A stretch of 24,413 nt of DNA from CAYMST01 sp964393115 (GTDB lineage Bacteria; Bacteroidota; Bacteroidia; Cytophagales; Cyclobacteriaceae). A model generated the notes under the pieces. It did not search any database and had not been told where the DNA came from. It saw nothing but the letters and a program-made list of their open reading frames with translations. Shown here in pieces: positions 9,701-16,898 of this stretch; the stretch's first letter is position 1; every line of letters starts with the position of its first letter. The stretch is from positions 1 through 24,413 of the forward strand of contig CAYMST010000042.1 in assembly GCA_964393115.1 (NCBI GenBank), given 5' to 3'. Both the position numbers and the translations under genes were made by a program.

Positions 9701-10224
9701 GATCAGGGAAATTCACTTTGAAAGAACTACCAACAGAAGTACAAATAGCACCGATGAGATCTATTCTGATCATAGATGTTAATAATGACGGTCTAAAAGA
9801 TATACTAGCAGCTGGAAATGATCATACGGTTGAAACTCAAACAGGTTGGTATGATGCTTCTAACGGGTGGACACTATTGAACACTGGTCAGTTGACTTTT
9901 AGATCCATTCCAACGGTGGAAAGTGGATTTAAGGTCCCTGGAGATGCTCGTGGTTTGATTAGCTATGACAACAAGGTAATCGCTCTACAAAATCAAGATA
10001 AAGCGTTGACATTTAAGCTTAATGCAGATTATAAATCCATTAGACCTAAAGCTAATGAATCACAAGCCCTGGTTCACTACAAAGATAGTAGCGTAGAAAA
10101 GGTAGAACTGTATCTGTCCTCAGGTTATCTGGCACAATCTTCCAGGAAGATACAAATTTCAGACCATGTGAAGCAGGTTGATTTTTTTGTGTTGGGAGAA
10201 AAATCTAGAACGATTAATTTTTAA
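6769..10224 (+). CDS. Large FG-GAP/VCBS-repeat lipoprotein with ASPIC/UnbV domain
   Basis: An 1151-residue surface or periplasmic protein. A GTG at 6766 lies one codon earlier, but the ATG at 6769 is the likelier start. The signal peptide ends LAVVMSC, a lipobox-like sequence with Cys near residue 24. At least fourteen calcium-binding repeats follow the pattern D-x-N/D-x-D-G-x-x-D-hydrophobic, for example DVNNDGLQDLY, DYDNDGDLDAF, DVDNDGDLDVY and DVNNDGLKDIL. They are spread over the whole length and are expected to form beta-propellers. Between the two repeat blocks (about 505-590) is an ASPIC/UnbV-type segment with FIRLALKDEQGRKIYNGAEI and YVHFGLGNS. Proteins of this type are common beside SusCD systems in Bacteroidota but their role is poorly known; adhesion or glycan binding is inferred. 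The stop is 3 bases before the next ATG, so the two are surely co-expressed. Confidence 0.88.
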   Translation: MTNSYLNLIKPTLILLCLAVVMSCQQQETKTSRFKRLSSQTTGIDFNNKIVESDSFNITEYIYIYNGAGVGVIDVNNDGLQDLYFAGNQVDGKLYLNKGEMLFEDITASSHVINDRWVIGVSVVDINADGWDDLYLSTSNFFGPKKAGNLLYINNKDNTFREVSIEYGLADSSFTTQTAFFDYDNDGDLDAFLLCNGVEKFEHNTLRPKKHDGSGVSNDRLYRNNGDNTFTDVTHEAQILTEGYGLGIAITDFNMDGWLDIYCSNDFITNDLIWINNQDGTFSNQVDTYFKHQTYNAMGNDIADFNNDLLADVVAVDMLPATHKGQKKMMGKMNYDKFQMMLGMDYTPQQVRNTLQLNNGDGSYSEIGFLSDMYKTDWSWSPLIVDVDNDGYKELFISNGYPKNIIDKDYITYNALSSYFGTTEVKEKNANENLNKLKGLKLKNYLFENGGELVFEDASEQLGDNPESFSYGAVHVDLDNDGDLDFVTNNINDAAFVYENNSTKTNFIRLALKDEQGRKIYNGAEITVYHQGHRQLYSYSIYRGYASSVEPYVHFGLGNSTAIDSLKIVWADRSIQWVKDLSINQLNEVKKTSIFQEEKPSVRTTLLATADLIEYEHEENYFDEFKYNPLMSRMYSMEGPGVTVGDLNSDGIEDILVPGGAQKPTSVFWGSKGGSFKEDHPFDKQFDKMEDLGLLVFDVDNDGDLDVYASAGSSEFMGAKKNQLNRLYLNDGKGNFEVKVEEEGANTSVVRGADIDADGDIDLFVGGSIIPNRYPEVYESYVLINESGKLIKGDNQWLSEIKDLGIVNDALFTDFDNNGVMDLVVTSEWEEIQFLKNEGSKFVNWTSKAGLAGISGLWRGIQGADFDKDGDTDYIVGNHGLNSKYVASNAEPLTMYASDFDRNGTIDPIICHYIDGVQLPGHSRDAIIDQMNAYRPKLDRYSVYAQAKMDWLLPEEKRSKGMIKSVTTLKSIILENDGSGKFTLKELPTEVQIAPMRSILIIDVNNDGLKDILAAGNDHTVETQTGWYDASNGWTLLNTGQLTFRSIPTVESGFKVPGDARGLISYDNKVIALQNQDKALTFKLNADYKSIRPKANESQALVHYKDSSVEKVELYLSSGYLAQSSRKIQISDHVKQVDFFVLGEKSRTINF

Positions 10225-10227
10225 GAA

Positions 10228-11541
10228 ATGAAAGCACTTTTAAGGCTATTTGTTTTTGTGTCGCTAGTCTCATGCGGTCCAAGGGAGAAGAAGTCGAATA
10301 CTTATCAGTGGCAAAACGATATAGCTAACTGGAATGGATTGCTAACTGATGTTATCGTAAAGGATATTTTCACTCCGCCAGTCGCTTCAAGAATTTATGC
10401 ATATGCAAACCTCGCGGCCTATGAAGTGATGGCGGCGCATAGTGACAATTACCAATCACTTTCGGCACAAATGATGGGTTTTGACATTATTCCTAAATCT
10501 GACGGTCAGATTGTTCCAGAAGTGGCTAGTGTGGTTGCGTTTGTTACAGCAGCAAAGCCATTGGTTTATTCAGCAAGTATGTTGGATAGTTTGGAAAGTA
10601 CATTTCTTACTAAGCAATTAAAGTATTTTGATGAAGACATACTGGAAACTTCCGTGAAATACGGAAAACTCGTGGGGAGTACTATTGGTAAACGTGCACA
10701 AAAAGACGGATACACTGAGCGTCAGGCATTACCAAGATATCATTTGCAAAATGACCCGGGAAGATGGAAACCAACACCTCCTGATTATATGCCGGCAATA
10801 GAGCCCCATTGGAATACCATTTCACCGTTTGTAATCGATAGTGCGAAACAGTTTGTGCCTGATCAACCCACAGCTTTTGCTACGGACAAATCATCCAAGT
10901 TTTATGAAGAAGTATTGGAGGTATACAATACGGTAAACAAGGTAGATGAAGAGCAATTGGAGATTGCGAAATTTTGGGACTGTAATCCAAATATATCCTA
11001 CACCAGAGGACATATGATGTTTTTTGAACAAAAGATCAGCCCAGGAGGACATTGGATCATGATTGCAGGTATTGCATCAAAAGTAAAAGACTTATCTTAT
11101 GAACGAGAGGCTGAAGTATTTGGGTTGACGGCTATTACCATTGCAGATGCGTTTATCAGCTGCTGGGACGAAAAATATCGAAGCGGACTCATCAGACCTG
11201 AAACGTATATCAATAAGTACTTGGATCCTGAGTGGAGACCCATCTTGCAAACTCCAGCTTTTCCAGAGTATACAAGTGGTCATAGCGTGGCTTCTGCCTC
11301 AGCAGCTACAGCACTCACACATTTATTAGGAGATAACTTCGCTTTTGTAGATTCTACAGAAGTTAAATATGGTTTGACTGTCCGTGAGTTTAATTCGTTT
11401 TATGAAGCATCTGACGAAGCTGCCATCAGTAGACTGTACGGAGGAATTCACTATATGCCTGCTATAACGAATGGTGTAGATCAGGGCCGAAGACTTGGCA
11501 AATACATCGTAGATAAAGTGAGAACCAAGATTTCCCAATAG
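10228..11541 (+). CDS. Vanadium-dependent haloperoxidase / PAP2-superfamily lipoprotein
   Basis: A 437-residue protein whose signal peptide ends FVSLVSC, so Cys16 is probably lipidated. All parts of the PAP2/vanadate-binding signature are visible: K-x6-RP at K316-R323-P324, S-G-H at 350-352, and S-R-x5-H at S401-R402-H408. In the superfamily, the His of SGH is the acid-base residue, and the last His binds vanadate or becomes phosphorylated in the phosphatases. The helical N-terminal region and total length resemble bacterial vanadium haloperoxidase-like proteins more than short membrane PAP2 phosphatases. Whether it oxidises halide or acts as a phosphatase cannot be decided from these residues. 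It directly follows the FG-GAP/ASPIC gene (3-base gap) and ends 13 bases from the convergent regulator. Confidence 0.88.
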   Translation: MKALLRLFVFVSLVSCGPREKKSNTYQWQNDIANWNGLLTDVIVKDIFTPPVASRIYAYANLAAYEVMAAHSDNYQSLSAQMMGFDIIPKSDGQIVPEVASVVAFVTAAKPLVYSASMLDSLESTFLTKQLKYFDEDILETSVKYGKLVGSTIGKRAQKDGYTERQALPRYHLQNDPGRWKPTPPDYMPAIEPHWNTISPFVIDSAKQFVPDQPTAFATDKSSKFYEEVLEVYNTVNKVDEEQLEIAKFWDCNPNISYTRGHMMFFEQKISPGGHWIMIAGIASKVKDLSYEREAEVFGLTAITIADAFISCWDEKYRSGLIRPETYINKYLDPEWRPILQTPAFPEYTSGHSVASASAATALTHLLGDNFAFVDSTEVKYGLTVREFNSFYEASDEAAISRLYGGIHYMPAITNGVDQGRRLGKYIVDKVRTKISQ

Positions 11542-11554
11542 AACCTAGTTGATG

Positions 11555-12439
11555 CTATGCATGTCTTCGAAAATCAGTAGGACTCATGCCCATTTTCTGT
11601 TTGAATTGTCGACAGAAATAAGAAATTGAATCAAACCCAGCTTTGAATGCAATTTCTTTGATGGTATCAGGAGTTTTAATGAGAAGTTCGGAGGCATATT
11701 GTATGTTAAGATGAATTTTGTATTGGTTGGGTGCCATTCCAACGTGGTTCTTAAAGACTTTTCGAAACCAAGAATAACTTATATTGAGTTCCTCGGCTAG
11801 CGCTTTAGGGTCTAGCTCTTGTTCATAAGGCATATTTCGAATCTTGTTTTTGGCTATAGATATGATTTTCTGAGAACGATCCCCTTCAAGTCCTATTTGG
11901 CGGGTATGGTTATATAGCGAGTTTAATAGAGAAATTGTCCACCCGATTAAGCGTACTTGATACCCAAGACCTTCGTGCGTACATTCATTTCGAATGCGAT
12001 TAAAATGATCGGTGAACAACTTTTCATTAATATCATTTATGATATGCTTGTCGCCAAAAAAATGTTGCTGTGAGAGCAATTCAGATATATATCTACCCCT
12101 GACCCCTACCCAGTGTTCCGTCCAACCTGTTTTAGGATCTGGTCTGTAGCTATGTCGAACTCCTGGAAATAGTATTAATAGAGATCCGGAAGAGACAGAC
12201 TGAATATCTCCATTGTTTGTTCTGAACTCTCCACTTCCTTCGCTTACAAACACTAAAAAGAGATCATGTAGTACTCTGCCGTTCTTCCAGAATGCGGCAT
12301 GCTCCCTAAAATACTCACGTGAAGGATATTCAGTTTCGGGCTCAATAGTCATAACACCAAAACTAAATAAATGAACTCCCCAAAGAAGATTATCCTTGGA
12401 CTCGGGATAGTTTCTTACTAATAATTCCATAAAGATCAT
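11555..12439 (-). CDS. AraC-family transcriptional regulator
   Basis: A 294-residue protein from the ATG at 12439. A TTG seven codons upstream (12460) extends the frame, and an ATG three codons in (12430) is a further option. The N-terminal half has the cupin-like sensing fold of AraC/RhaS types, with SGSLLILFPGVRHSYRP as the typical metal-free cupin loop. The C-terminal 100 residues contain two helix-turn-helix units: LAEELNISYSWFRKVFKNH, and IKEIAFKAGFDSISYFCRQF followed by KMGMSPTDFRR, the conserved AraC signature. Such proteins usually activate sugar-use operons when bound to the sugar. It is divergent from the isomerase-like/dioxygenase/RhaT operon, with a 119-base shared region, and is convergent with the haloperoxidase gene. 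Regulation of rhamnose uptake is the natural inference. Confidence 0.9.
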   Translation of the reverse strand: MIFMELLVRNYPESKDNLLWGVHLFSFGVMTIEPETEYPSREYFREHAAFWKNGRVLHDLFLVFVSEGSGEFRTNNGDIQSVSSGSLLILFPGVRHSYRPDPKTGWTEHWVGVRGRYISELLSQQHFFGDKHIINDINEKLFTDHFNRIRNECTHEGLGYQVRLIGWTISLLNSLYNHTRQIGLEGDRSQKIISIAKNKIRNMPYEQELDPKALAEELNISYSWFRKVFKNHVGMAPNQYKIHLNIQYASELLIKTPDTIKEIAFKAGFDSISYFCRQFKQKMGMSPTDFRRHA

Positions 12440-12558
12440 TTTGTGCAATATAATCCCCAATTCGTATACACAACACCTTTTTTTAGCTGATTAAGTTTGC
12501 AAAAGGGTTTTATTTAAAAATTTGGAACTTATCAAATTGTTATATAAAATGAACTTAC
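12440..12558. promoter_or_regulatory. Divergent control region between the AraC gene and the RhaT operon
   Basis: This AT-rich 119-base gap must hold promoters for both directions. TAAGTTTG at 12492-12499 on the + strand matches the Bacteroidota -7 consensus TAnnTTTG. A TTTG at 12496-12499, followed 17 bases later by AAAATTTG (12517-12524), could be an alternative -33/-7 pair. No clear symmetric operator was found; AraC proteins often bind non-palindromic direct repeats. Confidence 0.4.
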
Positions 12559-13374
12559 ATGGGTAAAAAAATGGAGTTTTGGATGAGCTTAGGAAACCTA
12601 TCGGGACTACATCCGGATTCAGCACTATATGATAAATCGTTGACCACGAAACTAGAGGCACTACTGGAACATCAGTTTGTGGGTGTATCAGGTGTAACTA
12701 GTGAAATGGAGGTAGAACTCTTTAACTCTTTTGGACTTAAATATGGAATTACTGTCCCATTTCCTTCTAGAATAGATGGCGAGAAAGCAGTAAAAGAGGC
12801 TCTAGAAAAGTCTCCGGAATCGCTGACCATACACTTGGGAGATGGTACCAATAGTACTGAAGAACTTGACGACTGGTTGGAATGGTTGCTTCCGAAAAGT
12901 AATGATATACCGATGTATTTAGAAATACATCGTAGTACGGCTACACAAGATATTTATAGAACCATATCATTGGCAAAGCTTTATCCAGAAATACGGTTTG
13001 TGGCTGATTTTTCCCACTGGTATACAGGACTGCTATTAGGCCAGAATTTTGAAAAAAAGGTAAGCTTTATGGATCCAGTATTTGAAAGGTGTGATGTCAT
13101 TCATGGCCGTGTCGCTAATGATGGCTGTATCCAGCCTCCTTTAAACGATGTGCGGATTAATGCTTTTTATCACTTTAAGACATTATGGAAAAGTGTTCTT
13201 GATAAAAGTAGTTCTGAAACGAACATACCTTTTGTGATTGAGCTATTAGGACATGAATTAGGATATGATCCCGGAGTTCGACAAGCATCTGGGATAATGG
13301 TTGATAGCACGGACCGCTGGAAGGATGCTTTGAAACTAAAAGATATGGTAACAGAGTGGTTTAACGAAAATTAA
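12559..13374 (+). CDS. Xylose-isomerase-like TIM barrel (sugar phosphate isomerase/epimerase family)
   Basis: A 271-residue cytoplasmic enzyme of the AP-endonuclease-2/xylose isomerase-like fold. Candidate metal ligands sit in the expected order on successive strands: Glu122 in MYLEIHRS, Asp150 and His153 in VADFSHWY, His182 in VIHGRV, and Glu228 in FVIELLGHE. The family includes isomerases, epimerases and dehydratases acting on sugars or polyols. The precise reaction cannot be named. An in-frame ATG at 12571 is an alternative start. It is the first gene of an operon with a 2-oxoglutarate dioxygenase (9-base gap) and a rhamnose symporter, divergent from an AraC regulator. It may act on rhamnose itself (mutarotation or epimerisation) or on a modified derivative; both ideas are inference. 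Confidence 0.8.
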   Translation: MGKKMEFWMSLGNLSGLHPDSALYDKSLTTKLEALLEHQFVGVSGVTSEMEVELFNSFGLKYGITVPFPSRIDGEKAVKEALEKSPESLTIHLGDGTNSTEELDDWLEWLLPKSNDIPMYLEIHRSTATQDIYRTISLAKLYPEIRFVADFSHWYTGLLLGQNFEKKVSFMDPVFERCDVIHGRVANDGCIQPPLNDVRINAFYHFKTLWKSVLDKSSSETNIPFVIELLGHELGYDPGVRQASGIMVDSTDRWKDALKLKDMVTEWFNEN

Positions 13375-13383
13375 TTTTAAAAT

Positions 13384-14214
13384 ATGAATACCCATATAAC
13401 TGACGAACAAATTGCGTCTTATCAGCAGAATGGCTTTGTGATTATCGATGATTTTTTGAATCAAGAGGAACTAGAACACTGGCGTAAGTCAGTAGATGAG
13501 GCAGCAGCAAACAGAAAAGGTAAAGCACTTCCGGATAGGGCAGAAGTTCAAGAAGGTGCGGATAGAACATTTGTCAATAAAGTATTTGACCAGCTAATTA
13601 ATCTTTGGCAAGACAATGAGAGCATGAAAGAAATCATGATGGATGCTCGCATTGGAGAGATGGTGGCGAAACTTGCTCAAATAGATGAAGTAAGAATCTG
13701 GCATGATCAGGCTTTGATCAAGCAACCCTGGGGTAACCCAAGTACGCTTCACACGGACACACCGTATTGGTCTTTTCATAATCAGCAAGCTCTATCGATC
13801 TGGGTGGCTTTAGATGACGCTACGTTGCAGAACGGTTGTCTTTACTTCTTACCGGGCACACACAAGCAAACGAACTATAACCCTGCTGGATTTACGGCAG
13901 ATATGGATGAGGTATTCAATCTATATCCTGAATTTAGAAAAATAGAGCCTGTTGCGGCGACTATGAAAGCAGGAAGCTGTTCTTTCCACTGTGGGCTAAC
14001 GGTACACGGTGCAAATGCTAACATGACTCCGTATGCAAGGAGAGCGATGACCTGTGCGTATATGCCTGGAGGGTCTATCTTCAACGGACAGCAAAACATT
14101 CTGAATGACGAGATATTTTCATCGCTGAAAGTCGGAGATGTAATGCAAAATGATGTTCAAAACCCTGTTATCTATAGCAAAAAAGAACAATTGGAAACTA
14201 TATCGTCGAAGTAA
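13384..14214 (+). CDS. Phytanoyl-CoA dioxygenase (PhyH)-family Fe(II)/2-oxoglutarate oxygenase
   Basis: A 276-residue protein with the double-stranded beta-helix features of PhyH enzymes. The iron facial triad is visible as His123-x-Asp125 (TLHTDTPYW) and His208 (GLTVHGAN). An Arg at 219 or 220 (PYARRAMTC) is placed to bind 2-oxoglutarate. GCLYFLPGTHKQTNY is the usual conserved segment between them. The family hydroxylates or demethylates small molecules, using O2 and 2-oxoglutarate and releasing succinate and CO2. Its start is 9 bases after the isomerase-like gene, and its TAA directly abuts the ATG of the RhaT-type transporter. This suggests the substrate enters by that transporter, for instance a methylated or otherwise modified 6-deoxysugar. 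That substrate idea is inference. Confidence 0.88.
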   Translation: MNTHITDEQIASYQQNGFVIIDDFLNQEELEHWRKSVDEAAANRKGKALPDRAEVQEGADRTFVNKVFDQLINLWQDNESMKEIMMDARIGEMVAKLAQIDEVRIWHDQALIKQPWGNPSTLHTDTPYWSFHNQQALSIWVALDDATLQNGCLYFLPGTHKQTNYNPAGFTADMDEVFNLYPEFRKIEPVAATMKAGSCSFHCGLTVHGANANMTPYARRAMTCAYMPGGSIFNGQQNILNDEIFSSLKVGDVMQNDVQNPVIYSKKEQLETISSK

Positions 14215-15243
14215 ATGGGGGCGATATTAGGTTTTTTGCTTCATGCAATAGGGGGGTTATGTGCGGGAAGTTTTTATACTCCCATTAAGAAGATTACCAC
14301 TTGGGCTTGGGAAAGTAGCTGGCTTGTGATGGGAGTGGCCGCTTGGCTGATTACTCCAAATGTAGTTTCGGCTTTGACGGTCAATGATTTTTGGAGTGTA
14401 ATCAGTGAAGCACCTTCGAGCGCTATTTTCTGGGCTTATTTCTTCGGATTTCTCTGGGGTGCTGGTGGTCCTATTTTTGGATTAACGATGCGTTACTTAG
14501 GAGTTTCTCTAGGGATGACGGTTTCACTAGGTAGCGGTGCTGTGTTCGGGACTTTGATGCCTCCAATAGTTGATGGCACTTTCTCGGAGTTACTGCAAAG
14601 TACGTCAGGTATTATTACACTATCAGGAGTAGGAATTTGTCTCATAGGTATAGCATTTGCTGCGTATGCAGGTCATCAACGAGATGTACAAAAAGCCGAG
14701 TCGAATGCTACAGGTGAGAGTTTTAATATTGGTAAGGGCATATTGATCACCTTTTTGTCTGGTCCTTTGGGGGCATCATTTGCCTATGGGTTGGCCGCGG
14801 GAAAGCCTATTGCAGACCTAGCCGTGGACCATGGCACAGCGTCACTGTGGCAAAACAGTGCGGTATTATCGGTAATCCTAATTGGTGGGCTAACAAGCAA
14901 TTTCATTTTATGTGTCTTCAATAATATCCGCAACAAAACGGGTGGAGATTATCTTAAGAAGCAACCAGATCAAATGAAAAACTATGCTTTAGCAGCTCTA
15001 GGAGGCGTTACCTGGTATTTACAGTTTATGTTTTATGGAATGGGAACCTCCTTTTTGGATGAAGACTTTCACTTCGCTAGTTGGACGATACATATGTCGT
15101 TTATCATCATCTTCGGAAACTTATGGGGGTTATACTTCAAAGAGTGGAAGGGAATAAAACGACAGACTGTTGCCATTCTAGTAATAGGATTAATCATATT
15201 GATCTCCTCTACTGCGATTATCGCGATAGGAGGTGCTAGTTAA
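14215..15243 (+). CDS. rhaT: L-rhamnose/H+ symporter
   Basis: A 342-residue inner-membrane protein with about ten hydrophobic helices. It closely follows enterobacterial RhaT along its length: an N-terminal GFYxP-KK-like segment (AGSFYTPIKKITTWAWES), then GLTMRYLGVSLGMTV, GTLMPPIVDG, the mid-protein FNIGKGILITFLSGPLGASF and the C-terminal GGVTWYLQFMFYGMG followed by SWTIHMSFIIIFGNLWGL. RhaT takes up L-rhamnose, and L-lyxose weakly, with protons. The ATG starts at the base after the preceding TAA, so translation is coupled. The catabolic genes rhaI and the kinase are 7 kb away on the other strand. A transporter for a rhamnose derivative rather than rhamnose itself is possible, given the dioxygenase in the operon. 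Confidence 0.92.
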   Translation: MGAILGFLLHAIGGLCAGSFYTPIKKITTWAWESSWLVMGVAAWLITPNVVSALTVNDFWSVISEAPSSAIFWAYFFGFLWGAGGPIFGLTMRYLGVSLGMTVSLGSGAVFGTLMPPIVDGTFSELLQSTSGIITLSGVGICLIGIAFAAYAGHQRDVQKAESNATGESFNIGKGILITFLSGPLGASFAYGLAAGKPIADLAVDHGTASLWQNSAVLSVILIGGLTSNFILCVFNNIRNKTGGDYLKKQPDQMKNYALAALGGVTWYLQFMFYGMGTSFLDEDFHFASWTIHMSFIIIFGNLWGLYFKEWKGIKRQTVAILVIGLIILISSTAIIAIGGAS

Positions 15244-15355
15244 AGTTTATAAAGACATAATAAGTGGAATCAAAAGTTTCATGACAAACCCTGATACCGC
15301 TTTAATAGAATAGCTGTTGACAATTGTTGTTTTACTGAACCTTGAAATTGTGTGT

Positions 15356-16654
15356 TTAGATATTGTAAACTTGACTAATAGCAAACAAAGGAATGTTAAT
15401 TAACCAATCATCTGCTCGATAATTGGACATTGAGGTTCGAATAGATTTGTTAGGGTCATATCTATCATTAAAAACCTTCAAGCTTTTGGCCTGAAGGTTT
15501 TCTTCTGCTTTTACTTCTAATGGATGAATCTCTTGATCGCTTTGAAGTAAAAAATCTACTTCAGCCTCACCGCGTTCTGCAGACCAATAATAGACTGGCG
15601 GTTCTTTAAGACATTTTAATTGTTGTAATACATATTGCTCTGTTAGCGCTCCTTTAAATTCCGTTAGTACTTTATTTTGTTCGAGTAATATTTTATAACT
15701 CACATTTGACAAGGCTCCAAGAAGTCCTACATCCAGCGTATAGAGCTTAAAAGATTTTAAGTCCCCGTATGCTTTTAAGGGTAGTCCCGGTTTTGATACA
15801 CGAGACACTTTATGAACCAAACCACAGTCGATCAACCAGGAAAGAGCTAACTCGTAATCCTTAGCTCGAGCACCAGACTTTATAATACTATAGACAAACT
15901 TCCTGTTTTCCTTGGATAGTTGTGAAGGAATAGAATTCCATAGCATGCGTATCCTTGGGACAATATCATTAGGCGCATGTTTTGAGAAATCCTGTTCATA
16001 GGCATTTAAGATATCAATTTGTATTTTTCTGGCTTCGTTGTAATTGGCATGTTGTGAAAAATGATCAACTACTTCTGGCATTCCGCCGATAAAGTAGTAT
16101 TGTCTTAGAGATTCTATATATTTCGATCCGAAAGAGTTGATGAGATGCCAGTCTTGCTGATATAGTAAATTCACTAAGGCCTCTTGTCCCATAGCATTTA
16201 GGAACTCAGTATAACTTAATGGGTAAAGGTCAAGGAATTCAACTTTTCCAACGGGAAATGACGTCGTTCGATTTAAGGCAACTCCAAGTAAAGAACCAGC
16301 CGCAACAATGAAGTATTCAGGGGCATTTTCATAAAAATATTTTAAACTAGTAAGTGCGCCGGGAGCTTCTTGGATCTCATCAAAAATAATTAGCGTATTT
16401 TGAGGATGGATTTTGAATCCTACTTCGATTTCTAAGGATAGGACTAACTTTTCAATATTAAAATCTTGATCAAATAGCCTGGAAAGTGTTTGGTTACTCT
16501 CAAAGTTGATATAGGCGACTTGCTCGAAATGATCCTTTCCAAAGGTTTTCATGATCCAGGTTTTTCCAACTTGTCGAGCACCTCTTATAATGAGGGGCTT
16601 TCGTTTGATTTTCTTTTTCCACTGGACAAGATTTTTTATAGGATCTCTTTTCAC
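15356..16654 (-). CDS. AAA-family ATPase with C-terminal DUF4143
   Basis: A 432-residue protein starting at the ATG at 16654. The N-terminal half is an AAA_14-type P-loop domain, with Walker A GARQVGKT at 25-32 and Walker B LIIFDEIQEAP at 88-98. A basic segment (KKKIKRKP) precedes the P-loop. The C-terminal DUF4143 region includes YWSAERGEAEVDFLLQ and LEVKA. Asp367 and Glu380-x-Lys382 form a pattern like a PD-(D/E)xK nuclease active site, a relationship known for this domain family. These proteins are widespread and patchily distributed in bacteria and archaea, and no firm function is established. The gene lies between rhaT (convergent, 112 bases apart) and the aldolase, and has no link to sugar metabolism. 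It therefore looks like an accessory insertion. A perfect palindrome lies 13-43 bases upstream of its start. Confidence 0.9.
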   Translation of the reverse strand: MKRDPIKNLVQWKKKIKRKPLIIRGARQVGKTWIMKTFGKDHFEQVAYINFESNQTLSRLFDQDFNIEKLVLSLEIEVGFKIHPQNTLIIFDEIQEAPGALTSLKYFYENAPEYFIVAAGSLLGVALNRTTSFPVGKVEFLDLYPLSYTEFLNAMGQEALVNLLYQQDWHLINSFGSKYIESLRQYYFIGGMPEVVDHFSQHANYNEARKIQIDILNAYEQDFSKHAPNDIVPRIRMLWNSIPSQLSKENRKFVYSIIKSGARAKDYELALSWLIDCGLVHKVSRVSKPGLPLKAYGDLKSFKLYTLDVGLLGALSNVSYKILLEQNKVLTEFKGALTEQYVLQQLKCLKEPPVYYWSAERGEAEVDFLLQSDQEIHPLEVKAEENLQAKSLKVFNDRYDPNKSIRTSMSNYRADDWLINIPLFAISQVYNI

Positions 16655-16666
16655 TAATCAAAATTA

Positions 16667-16697
16667 TATTTTTGTATAATAAGGTTATACAAAAATA
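16667..16697. repeat. Perfect 13-bp inverted repeat upstream of the DUF4143 ATPase
   Basis: The arms TATTTTTGTATAA (16667-16679) and TTATACAAAAATA (16685-16697) are exact reverse complements around a 5-base spacer. Each arm carries TATTTTTG, an exact TAnnTTTG -7 match, on opposite strands. The one on the minus strand (16697-16690) is well placed to promote the ATPase gene. The structure may be an operator, a bidirectional promoter or both. There is no T run for a terminator beyond the arms. Confidence 0.75.
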
Positions 16698-16719
16698 GAC
16701 ACTTTTTACACGAACACAC

Positions 16720-16806
16720 ACGTTTTTACGTACGACTTTGTGTAGTAAAATACATTTTTACGTACGACTTTATGTATATCACAACGTTTTTACGTACGAC
16801 TTTGTG
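16720..16806. repeat. Three tandem direct repeats, 23 bp conserved on an exact 32-bp period
   Basis: Copies lie at 16720-16742, 16752-16774 and 16784-16806. All share the 17-base core TTTTTACGTACGACTTT, at 16723-16739, 16755-16771 and 16787-16803. Copies 1 and 3 are identical over 23 bases and copy 2 differs at two positions. The 9-base spacers are unrelated in sequence but equal in length. Each core contains the palindrome CGTACG. A weak partial copy (TTTTTACACGAAC) may start near 16703, out of phase. The array lies between the aldolase stop and the ATPase start. The iteron-like pattern could be a multimeric protein-binding site or a mobile-element end. Confidence 0.85.
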
Positions 16807-16898
16807 GATTTAGCATGTATTAAAGACAACATAGATTTTTTAGAAGATCAACTTTTCATCATAATCTACAAGACCATGATACAATGTCAATAGAAGAA

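Noticed and set aside
15244..15355. Bidirectional terminator between convergent rhaT and the DUF4143 ATPase
   Set aside because: Only a short loopless palindrome (ACAATTGT) was found, with no stem-loop plus T run on either strand.
16720..16806. CRISPR array
   Set aside because: The repeats are regular, but the spacers are only 9 bases, there are three copies and no cas genes are near. The geometry is that of iterons or tandem repeats.
16699..16890. 64-codon open frame through the tandem repeats (ending FLEDQLFIIIYKTMIQCQ)
   Set aside because: It has no start codon until its very end. The 32-bp period is not a multiple of three, so repeat units are read in different frames. It is probably open by chance.
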